Source: Deltaproteobacteria bacterium (GTDB taxonomy: Bacteria > Myxococcota > Myxococcia > Myxococcales > 40CM-4-68-19). Taken from it: a stretch of 5,886 nt of DNA. The notes beneath the pieces were generated by a model that saw only the letters and a program-made list of their open reading frames with translations, searched no databases and had not been told where the DNA came from. Below, piece by piece: positions 1-4,789 of this stretch (position 1 is its first letter; each line of letters begins with the position of its first letter). Made by a program: the position numbers and the translations under genes. The stretch is taken from the NCBI GenBank assembly GCA_018266095.1, contig JAFEBC010000020.1, positions 1 to 5,886 on the forward strand, given 5' to 3'.

Positions 1-591
1 CGTCACCGGAGTTCCGTAAGGAATCCGAGAAGATAGACACGGCTGCTGCGGCTTGTCCCACGTCGGCAGCCCGCGCGAGAGCGACAGCGCCCGGATCTCG
101 TCCTTGGTCAGCCCCGCCTCGGCCAGCGGCTGCACCACCGCGTGCTCGCTCGCCGCCTGAAGGCCCGGCCGGTAATCCTTCAATTCATCGGCGTTGGTGC
201 CCGACACGACGTGCGCGATCCCGCGCTCCGCCGCCTCGCGCCGGGCCAGGTCGTAGAGCTCGGTCTTGCAGAAGTAGCAGCGATTGTTCGGATTGGCCGC
301 ATAGCGCGGATCCTCGAGCTCGCCCGACCTCCGCTCGATGTGCAGCGCGCCCAGCCGCTGGGCCAACTCGCGCGCCCCAGCGAGCTCATCGGGCGCCACC
401 GCCGGCGACAGCGCCGTGAACGCCACCGCCTTCGGCCCCAGCGCCTCCAGCGAAATCGCCAGCAAATACGCCGAGTCCACGCCGCCCGAATAGGCCACCA
501 GCGCGCTCCCCAGGCCCGCCAGCCGCGCCACCGCCACGGCCTCCTTGGCGCGCGCGGACTCGAGCAGCGGCTGGAGCGACTCCGGATTCAT
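1..591 (-). CDS. larE: LarE-type ATP-dependent PP-loop sulfurtransferase, 3' end outside window
   Basis: The 197 visible residues are the N-terminal PP-loop ATP pyrophosphatase domain of the LarE family. LarE transfers sulfur to the pyridinium biscarboxylate precursor of the nickel-pincer cofactor used by lactate racemase and related enzymes. Visible motifs: PP-loop SGGVDSA at residues 35-41, RCYFCK at 104-109, GTNADELKDYRPG at 131-143, and a KPxxPCLSSRIPYGTP stretch at about 180-195. Cys105, Cys108 and Cys185 together match the three-cysteine LarE type, which is reported to bind an Fe-S cluster; Cys185 aligns with the sacrificial cysteine of the single-cysteine type. The ATG at 591 is chosen because it is closest to the conserved part; an in-frame ATG at 609 would add six residues. 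Neither start has a clear Shine-Dalgarno sequence. No larB or larC is visible, so a role outside nickel-pincer synthesis, for instance sulfur supply to neighbouring genes, cannot be excluded. The gene lies behind a terminator-like hairpin and is probably transcribed separately from cysC. Confidence 0.92.
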   Translation of the reverse strand, partial: MNPESLQPLLESARAKEAVAVARLAGLGSALVAYSGGVDSAYLLAISLEALGPKAVAFTALSPAVAPDELAGARELAQRLGALHIERRSGELEDPRYAANPNNRCYFCKTELYDLARREAAERGIAHVVSGTNADELKDYRPGLQAASEHAVVQPLAEAGLTKDEIRALSLSRGLPTWDKPQQPCLSSRIPYGTPVT

Positions 592-611
592 GGGCAGGGG
601 AGATAGCATAA

Positions 612-664
612 AAATCGTGTGAGACCTGAGCGAAGGGGCGCCGCCAGAAATCGTGTGAGACCTG
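612..664. repeat. Pair of 17-bp direct repeats upstream of larE
   Basis: The sequence aaatcgtgtgagacctg occurs exactly at 612-628 and again at 648-664, a 36-bp period. It lies in the 162-bp gap between the cysC-like gene and larE, immediately before the larE start. The core GAGACC also recurs at 711-716 and 738-743. Possible meanings are operator sites for a regulator of larE or the repeated terminal sequences of a decayed insertion element. No transposase is visible. Confidence 0.7.
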
Positions 665-689
665 TCGCGCGCAAGTGCCCAAAATGCCT

Positions 690-726
690 CGGCGCGACCG
701 CCTCTTTGCAGAGACCGATCGCGCCG
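690..726 (-). terminator. Hairpin terminator after the cysC-like gene
   Basis: Bases 690-699 pair with 717-726 to form a 10-bp stem. An inner 4-bp stem pairs 702-705 with 710-713 around a 4-nt loop. One pair (698/718) is a G-U wobble only in minus-strand RNA and a C-A mismatch in plus-strand RNA, so the structure favours the minus transcript. On that transcript it starts 27 nt after the cysC stop and is followed within about 5 nt by four U residues (681-684). The U-tract is short, so termination may be partial. Confidence 0.5.
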
Positions 727-753
727 TGGGCTTGCACGAGACCTCGATGTCGT

Positions 754-1704
754 CTACCGCTTGCGGCCACCCGCGGCGCGGCGCGGCTCGGGGCGCGCGG
801 CCTTCTTCGCCTGCGCGAGCTTGCGCGTCGGGTGCGCGACCACCTTGGCCGGCTTGCCCTTGGCGATCGGCTTGCCCGTCGGCTTGGCCGGCTTGGGCAT
901 CGCCTTCACGTTCGAGGGCGCGGGCGACTTCACTAGCGTGGGCTTGGCCGGCTTGGCGGCGGCCTGAGCGGCGCGGCTGGCCTCGGACTTCTGCGCGGCA
1001 GCGGCCACCTTGGCGTGCGAGGCCACCGACTGCGCCGTCTTCACCACCGGCGGCGGCGCCTTGTAGAGCACGGGCTGCGGCGCGGGCTTGAGCGGCTCGG
1101 GACGCGAGAGCTTGGCCACGGCCGTCAGCTTCGGGCGCGACTTCATCCCCGCGTCGCCCGGCTCGAACAGCCGCTGCGCGACAAGCTGGCCCATGATGTG
1201 CTCGATGGCCTGGTCGACCGTCATCTTCTCGGAGTCGACCACCACCTCAGGGTGCGTGGGCGGCTCGTAAGGCTCCGTGATTCCGGGGAGATTCTTGATC
1301 TCACCCGCGAGCGCCTTCTTGTACAGGCCGGTGCGGTCGCGCGAGATGAGCGTGCCCGGCTGGCAGTCGACGAACACCTCGATGAAGCGGCCGATCTGGC
1401 GGCGGGCCTCGTCGCGCGCCTCGCGGTAAGGGCTCTGAATCGCTGACTGAAGCACGATTCCGCCGCCGCGGGTGATGAGCTTGCAGACCCACGCCAGGCG
1501 CTTGCACTCGGCGTTGCGCTCGTCCTTGGTCTGCGCCTTGCCGATGCCGATCATCTCGCCGAGGTCGCCGCCGTCGAGGATCTCCGTGTTCACGCCCATG
1601 CGCTTGAGCCGGTTGGCCAGCTCCTTGGCGAGCGTGGACTTGCCGGCTCCGGCCATGCCGGTAAACCAGACCGTGTATCCGTTCGACGTGGTGACTGCGC
1701 TCAT
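754..1704 (-). CDS. cysC: APS kinase-like (CysC family) protein with long basic Lys/Ala/Pro tail
   Basis: This 316-residue protein has an N-terminal CysC-like P-loop kinase domain (about residues 9-180) and a C-terminal extension of about 133 residues. APS kinase phosphorylates adenylylsulfate to PAPS in sulfate activation. Visible motifs are Walker A GMAGAGKST at 16-24, RFIEVFVD at 106-113, GLYKKALAGEIKN at 126-138 and PYEPPTHPE at 145-153, all typical of CysC. The usual LDGDNVR segment instead reads LDGGDLG at 43-49: in an ungapped comparison with E. coli CysC from memory, the catalytic Asp position is Gly and the following Arg is Gly, although Arg63 is kept. Substrate or activity may therefore differ from a classical APS kinase. 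The tail (184-316) has repeated KPAKP/KPTGKP elements like histone H1 or AlgP-type tails, suggesting nucleic-acid or polyanion binding. The ATG at 1704 is preferred because the open frame continues upstream to 1803 without family similarity. It follows the Mec gene by 122 nt. Confidence 0.85.
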   Translation of the reverse strand: MSAVTTSNGYTVWFTGMAGAGKSTLAKELANRLKRMGVNTEILDGGDLGEMIGIGKAQTKDERNAECKRLAWVCKLITRGGGIVLQSAIQSPYREARDEARRQIGRFIEVFVDCQPGTLISRDRTGLYKKALAGEIKNLPGITEPYEPPTHPEVVVDSEKMTVDQAIEHIMGQLVAQRLFEPGDAGMKSRPKLTAVAKLSRPEPLKPAPQPVLYKAPPPVVKTAQSVASHAKVAAAAQKSEASRAAQAAAKPAKPTLVKSPAPSNVKAMPKPAKPTGKPIAKGKPAKVVAHPTRKLAQAKKAARPEPRRAAGGRKR

Positions 1705-1750
1705 GCTCGTGTTCTCGCTGAAAGAAGTTCCGGGTCGGAGAAGGTGCGAG

Positions 1751-1779
1751 ACAATACCGATCTCCCCCGCCGCTGGCAA
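1751..1779 (-). promoter_or_regulatory. Candidate sigma70-like promoter for the cysC-like gene
   Basis: On the minus strand TTGCCA (1779-1774) and TATTGT (1756-1751) are separated by exactly 17 bp. They match the -35 consensus at 5 of 6 positions and the -10 at 4 of 6. The predicted start would leave a leader of roughly 40 nt before the ATG at 1704. The site lies in the 122-bp gap after mec, which suggests cysC can be transcribed independently of the operon. The call rests on consensus match alone. Confidence 0.35.
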
Positions 1780-1826
1780 GGATCTGTTCAACACCAGCGA
1801 CATTTTTCGTCAAACACGAGGGCAAT

Positions 1827-2306
1827 TCAGGAAAGCGTAGTGATCTCTTTTATTTGGCTCTCGTCAAAATCGCGCTTCGCTTGGTTCCATCGATAGAGCC
1901 GTGCGTCATCGACGCTTGATTTGCCTTCGAGAGTGCGCACGGAGACCACCAGATACTCGACCCCGGGCCAGAGCGGCTCGTCGCCGCCGCCCAGCGCCAT
2001 GTCCCTGTCTTCTTTGGAGAAATACGCGCCAACCTCGGGGTGGGAGTGGACGATGGCGGCGAGGCGACCCCCGGAATCCTCCGCGTCGTTCAGGGCCCGC
2101 ATCATCGCCTTCGGATCCATCACGTAGCCGTCGCGTCCGCTGCGCGAGGAGGTACGTCTTCCCTCTTGAGTTCCGGCAATATTTTGTATCGCAACGAATT
2201 GTGGGGCGCCCTGGGCATCGGCGATCAGCAAGCCGCAGGCCTCGGCCGGATGGCAGCGCAGGCACTCCTCTCGGATGGCGCGGAGGACGGATTCGGGCAG
2301 GGTCAT
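1827..2306 (-). CDS. mec: JAMM/MPN+ (M67 family) metallopeptidase, Mec-like
   Basis: The 159-residue protein is a single JAMM/M67 zinc peptidase domain, the family containing M. tuberculosis Mec, which cleaves cysteine from the CysO-cysteine adduct. The JAMM signature is complete: Glu22 in EACGLL, His87 and His89 in HSHP (87-90), and Ser97/Asp100 in SKEDRD. The length is normal for the family. The start is fixed by the ATGA overlap with the stop of cysM (2303-2306). A longer in-frame open stretch up to 2360 is proline/arginine-rich and lies inside cysM, so it is rejected. There is no clear Shine-Dalgarno sequence, consistent with translational coupling. The likely role is releasing cysteine from CysO-Cys. 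Because CysO here ends in GG-SR, the enzyme probably also trims the last two residues to expose the diglycine, as the QbsD peptidase does for QbsE. The 3' part is visibly richer in A/T than neighbouring genes. Confidence 0.93.
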   Translation of the reverse strand: MTLPESVLRAIREECLRCHPAEACGLLIADAQGAPQFVAIQNIAGTQEGRRTSSRSGRDGYVMDPKAMMRALNDAEDSGGRLAAIVHSHPEVGAYFSKEDRDMALGGGDEPLWPGVEYLVVSVRTLEGKSSVDDARLYRWNQAKRDFDESQIKEITTLS

Positions 2307-3217
2307 GGCGGCGGCGGGAGGTAGCGGTCGGCGCGGTCGGGGAGGAGGCAGGCGACGCAACCGCCTGTTCCACTTGAAGAAAGCTCCTTGGCGATGCGCA
2401 GGGCGCCCATGGCCGCCGCGCCCGCGGAGTGTCCGGCCAGGAGGCCCTCATCGCGGATGAGGCGGTCAGCCATGTCCCAGCCATCATCGGTGGAGACGAG
2501 CAGCTTTCGATCGTGCCCGGATTCGCGGTAGATGGGCGGCACGATGCTCGAGGGCAGGTGCTTGAGGCCCTCGAGGGCGTGGAAGGGATCGTCAGGCTCG
2601 ACGGCGATGATTGTAATCCCTGGGTTTTTTCCCTTGAGCCCGCGGCCCGTTCCCATGACCGTGCCCGTGGTTCCCAGGCCGGCCACGAAGTGGGTGAGGG
2701 CGCCGCCCGTCTCTGCCCAGAGCTCCTCGGCGGTGGTCTTCTCGTGCGCGCCGGGATTGTTGAGATTGGAGTACTGATCCGCGTAGACGTAGCGATCCGG
2801 CTGTTCTTTCGAGAGCTTGCGCGCGAGGCGGATGGCGCCGTCGGATTGCTCCTGGGCGTCGGAGAAGATGATCTCGGCGCCGAAGCGCGCGGCCAATTGT
2901 TTGCGGGCGGCCGAGACGTTCTCGGGCATGACCAGGGCCACCTTGAGGCCGAGCGAGGCGCCGATCCAGGCGTAGGCGACGCCGGTGTTTCCGCTGGTCG
3001 AATCGAGCAGGGCCCGCGTGCCGCCGCGGGTGAGGATGCCGCGCGCCACGAGCTCCTGGACGATGCCCAAGGCCGCGCGATCCTTGACGGATCCGCCCGG
3101 GTTGAACCAATCGACCTTGGCCAGGATCTGGACACCGGGGGCTTCGGCCTCCAGCGAGCGCAGGCGCACGAGGGGCGTGTGGCCGACGGCTTCGGAGAGG
3201 GCGGTGAGGATCGGCAA
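2303..3217 (-). CDS. cysM: CysM-type PLP-dependent cysteine synthase (CysO-dependent type)
   Basis: This 304-residue fold-type II PLP enzyme closely resembles M. tuberculosis CysM, which makes CysO-cysteine from CysO thiocarboxylate and O-phosphoserine. Visible elements: PLP lysine Lys45 in GGSVKDR (41-47), substrate loop STSGNTG (73-79), phosphate-binding loop GLGTTG (180-185) preceded by THFVA, and GHSAGAA (262-268) with the Ser expected near the pyridine nitrogen. The stretches PENVSAARKQLAARFGAEII (98-117) and GTTGTVMGTGR (182-192) are particularly close to the mycobacterial CysO-dependent enzyme. The start is TTG at 3217: an in-frame TGA lies at 3221-3223 and no other start codon is available before the conserved VGHTPLVRL block, so the rare start is forced. 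A weak GGGA sits 8 nt upstream. The gap to the upstream gene is 3 nt and the 3' end overlaps mec by 4 nt. Sulfide-dependent or O-acetylserine activity cannot be excluded from sequence. Confidence 0.95.
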   Translation of the reverse strand: MPILTALSEAVGHTPLVRLRSLEAEAPGVQILAKVDWFNPGGSVKDRAALGIVQELVARGILTRGGTRALLDSTSGNTGVAYAWIGASLGLKVALVMPENVSAARKQLAARFGAEIIFSDAQEQSDGAIRLARKLSKEQPDRYVYADQYSNLNNPGAHEKTTAEELWAETGGALTHFVAGLGTTGTVMGTGRGLKGKNPGITIIAVEPDDPFHALEGLKHLPSSIVPPIYRESGHDRKLLVSTDDGWDMADRLIRDEGLLAGHSAGAAAMGALRIAKELSSSGTGGCVACLLPDRADRYLPPPP

Positions 3218-3220
3218 CGA

Positions 3221-3682
3221 TCAGGTCCCGGTGAGCGGAAGCTTGAACGGCTTGCCGATGGCGGCGAGCAGCTTGAGGGCCTCGAGCGCGGCCTGCGAGC
3301 CGACCGCAGCGGCGCTCACGGGGTCGGCGGCGCGCTCGGGATCGAGCGTGATGCGCTTGGGATCGGGCGCGGCGAGGCCGGTGGCGAGCGTGATGTGGAC
3401 GAGCGCCTTGCCCTCGGGCGCGACGTCGCCCTGCAGGAGCGTGAGCCAGGGCCCCAGCGCGCGCGCTTCGGCAGCGGCCTCCTCGGCCCAGGGACCGTCG
3501 AGGATGAGCGTGCCGACGCCTGCGGCAGCGAGGGAGCGGACGGCCCAGCGAGCGGCCTGCGCGGCCTCTGCGGGCAGACGCACGGACACCGCGCCGTCGA
3601 GCAGGCGCTCCTGGCCCTCGCCGCCCAGCGGGTCGAGCAAGAGGTGGCGCGCGTAGCGCTCTTGTTGCGCGGGCGTCAGCAC
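3221..3682 (-). CDS. Truncated E1/ThiF-like pseudoenzyme with arginine-finger N-terminus
   Basis: The 153-residue protein resembles the two ends of a MoeB/ThiF/HesA activating enzyme without the middle. Residues 1-30 carry the family's N-terminal helical segment (LTPAQQERYARHLLL and GGEGQERLL), where homodimeric MoeB supplies an arginine finger to the partner's ATP site; Arg9 and Arg12 are candidates. The Rossmann strand follows (VSVRLP, then LAAAGVGTLILDGP at 51-64), but GxGGxG is absent. The NLxRQ segment, TDD aspartate, zinc cysteines and catalytic cysteine are also missing; the protein contains no cysteine. The C-terminal helix GSQAALEALKLLAAIGKPF (128-146) matches the end of the E1 fold. 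Family length is about 250, so roughly 100 residues are lost internally. The frame is open and compact, with strong GC wobble bias, which argues for a maintained gene rather than decay. It starts at GTG (3682), 24 nt after cysO. I infer a scaffold or trans-acting partner of the active E1 at 4097-4789. Confidence 0.75.
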   Translation of the reverse strand: MLTPAQQERYARHLLLDPLGGEGQERLLDGAVSVRLPAEAAQAARWAVRSLAAAGVGTLILDGPWAEEAAAEARALGPWLTLLQGDVAPEGKALVHITLATGLAAPDPKRITLDPERAADPVSAAAVGSQAALEALKLLAAIGKPFKLPLTGT

Positions 3683-3706
3683 GGACGGGCTCGATCGGGA
3701 CGCGAG

Positions 3707-3991
3707 CTAGCGCGACCCGCCGGCGATGGCGGGGACGATGGCGAGGCGGTCGCCATCCTTGAGCGCAGTGGTGAGGCCGCCCGAGGCGCGCACGTCCTCG
3801 TCGTTGCGGAAGAGGTTCACGTAGCGGCGCAGGCCGCCCTTGTCGTCGAGGAGGCGGTCCTTGAGGCCGGGGAAGCGCTTGCCCAGCTCGTCGACGGCGG
3901 CGCCGACGGTGTTGGCGGCCTCGAGGGCGACCTCGGACTGGTTCTGCGCGAGCGGGCGCAGCGGGGCGGGGATCTTGACGGTGATGGCCAT
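3707..3991 (-). CDS. cysO: CysO-like ubiquitin-fold sulfur carrier protein with GG-SR C-terminus
   Basis: The 94-residue protein is a ThiS/MoaD-type beta-grasp sulfur carrier closest in appearance to M. tuberculosis CysO, which carries sulfur as a C-terminal thiocarboxylate for cysteine synthesis. Shared features include VKIPAPLRP near the start, RRYVNLFRNDEDVR at 55-68, SGGLTTALKDGDRLAIVPA at 70-88 and the C-terminal AGG at 90-92. Unlike mature carriers, the frame continues two codons past the diglycine (Ser93, Arg94) before TAG. The C-terminus must therefore be trimmed before adenylation; the Mec-like JAMM peptidase downstream is the obvious candidate. The ATG at 3991 has a good GGAG Shine-Dalgarno sequence 8 nt upstream. 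The gene sits between the active E1 gene (105 nt upstream) and the truncated E1-like gene (24 nt downstream). Confidence 0.94.
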   Translation of the reverse strand: MAITVKIPAPLRPLAQNQSEVALEAANTVGAAVDELGKRFPGLKDRLLDDKGGLRRYVNLFRNDEDVRASGGLTTALKDGDRLAIVPAIAGGSR

Positions 3992-3999
3992 GGTGTGGA

Positions 4000-4003
4000 C
4001 TCC
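4000..4003 (-). promoter_or_regulatory. Ribosome binding site of cysO
   Basis: GGAG on the minus strand lies 8 nt before the ATG at 3991. It is the clearest Shine-Dalgarno sequence among the minus-strand genes. Most of the others have weak or no sites and seem to rely on coupling. This suggests cysO is translated independently and perhaps more strongly, which would fit a small carrier protein needed in excess. Confidence 0.6.
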
Positions 4004-4031
4004 GGAGCATGAGCCTAGCTCGACTCATTTG

Positions 4032-4048
4032 ATGCCGCAATGCGGCGT
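4032..4048. other. Small hairpin in the thiF-cysO gap
   Basis: GCCGC at 4034-4038 and GCGGC at 4042-4046 form a perfect 5-bp stem with a 3-nt AAT loop, extendable by a wobble and an A-T pair. It sits in the 105-bp gap between the E1 gene and cysO. On the minus strand no T-run follows, so it is not a convincing terminator there; it could be a processing or stability element, or chance in GC-rich DNA. A weak promoter-like pair (TTGCGG, 17 bp, TAGGCT) overlaps it on the minus strand but is too poor to call. Confidence 0.3.
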
Positions 4049-4096
4049 GGGGTTTTGGCGAGCGCGATCAATGGCTTCGCAGAGAGAGCCGCGCGC

Positions 4097-4789
4097 TCAA
4101 CAGCGAGCGCAGGCGGGACAGCCTGGGTCGCGGCGGAGCGGGAGCTTGCGCGACTTGCCGTCGAGGCCTTCCCAGCGCAGGAGCGAGCCTTGCGCCTCTG
4201 AGCGCGTCCCCTGCAGGAGCGCGAGGGCCTCGCTGGCCATAGCGGCGCCGACGAGGCCCGTCAGAGGGGAGACGACGCCCGCTTCGGCGCAGGTGACGAC
4301 GCGCTTGGGGGGAGCCTCGAAGAGGCAGCGCAGGCAGGCGCTCTGGCCGGGGACGATGGTGAGGACCTGGCCGGTCCACTCGACGGCGGCGCCGTGCACG
4401 AGCGGGAGGCGGCGGGCGCAGGCTGTGTCGTTGGCGAAGAAGCGCGTGGCGACGTCGTCGGTGCCGTCGAGGAAGAGCGCGGCGCCGGCGAGCAAGGCGT
4501 CTGCGGTGGACGCGTCGAAGCGGGCCTCTTGCGGCTCGAGCGTGAGCGGGGCTGAGGGCACGAGGCGGGTGATGGCGGCGCGGGCGGCGAGGACCTTGGG
4601 TGCGCCGAGGTAGCGGTCGCTGAAGAGGAACTGGCGGGCGAGGTTCGACGCCTCGACGACGTCGGGGTCGACGAGGCGGATGGTGAGCGGCAGGCGCAGG
4701 CGCGCGCTGGCTTCGGCGATGGAGAGCAGCGCCGGGCAGCCCAAGCCGCCGAGGCCGACGAGCGTGAGGATCGGCGCGGGCCGGCTCAC
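4097..4789 (-). CDS. ThiF/MoeB-family E1 sulfur-carrier activating enzyme lacking the N-terminal helix
   Basis: The 230-residue protein has all catalytic elements of a ThiF/MoeB E1, which adenylates the C-terminal glycine of a sulfur carrier protein. The nucleotide loop GLGGLG is at 12-17, with acidic strand end LVDPD (39-43), SNLARQ (48-53), Lys65, GTDD (109-112, metal-binding Asp), catalytic Cys167 in TCAEAGVVSP, and zinc cysteines 152/155 and 224/227. Only 11 residues precede the nucleotide loop; ThiF and MoeB have about 30, including the RYxRQ segment with the arginine finger. That segment is present instead in the protein at 3221-3682. No rhodanese domain is attached, unlike mycobacterial MoeZ. 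The GTG start at 4789 overlaps the TGA of the upstream gene by 4 nt (GTGA). The frame stays open to 5824, but that part lies antiphase inside the upstream gene, lacks E1 similarity and reads as Arg/Ala/Pro-rich. The likely substrate is the adjacent CysO. No gene symbol is given because thiF, moeB and moeZ imply different pathways. Confidence 0.9.
   Translation of the reverse strand: MSRPAPILTLVGLGGLGCPALLSIAEASARLRLPLTIRLVDPDVVEASNLARQFLFSDRYLGAPKVLAARAAITRLVPSAPLTLEPQEARFDASTADALLAGAALFLDGTDDVATRFFANDTACARRLPLVHGAAVEWTGQVLTIVPGQSACLRCLFEAPPKRVVTCAEAGVVSPLTGLVGAAMASEALALLQGTRSEAQGSLLRWEGLDGKSRKLPLRRDPGCPACARC

Noticed and set aside
619..936. Plus-strand frame containing a CPKC pair that resembles a zinc ribbon
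   Set aside because: Only one CxxC is convincing, most of the frame is antisense to the cysC tail, and there is no ribosome binding site. The CPKC falls at the foot of the terminator hairpin.
1705..1803. 33-residue N-terminal extension of the cysC-like protein
   Set aside because: It lacks family similarity and includes the candidate promoter; the kinase fold begins just after the ATG at 1704.
1301..1825. 174-codon minus-strand frame overlapping the cysC-like gene
   Set aside because: It is out of phase with the kinase motifs, and the translation is Arg/His-rich noise.
2429..4012. 527-codon open frame on the plus strand
   Set aside because: It is antisense to cysM, the pseudo-E1 and cysO, all of which have clear family motifs. 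The translation is a Gly/Ala/Arg/Glu-rich shadow without recognisable domains, typical of GC-rich coding DNA.
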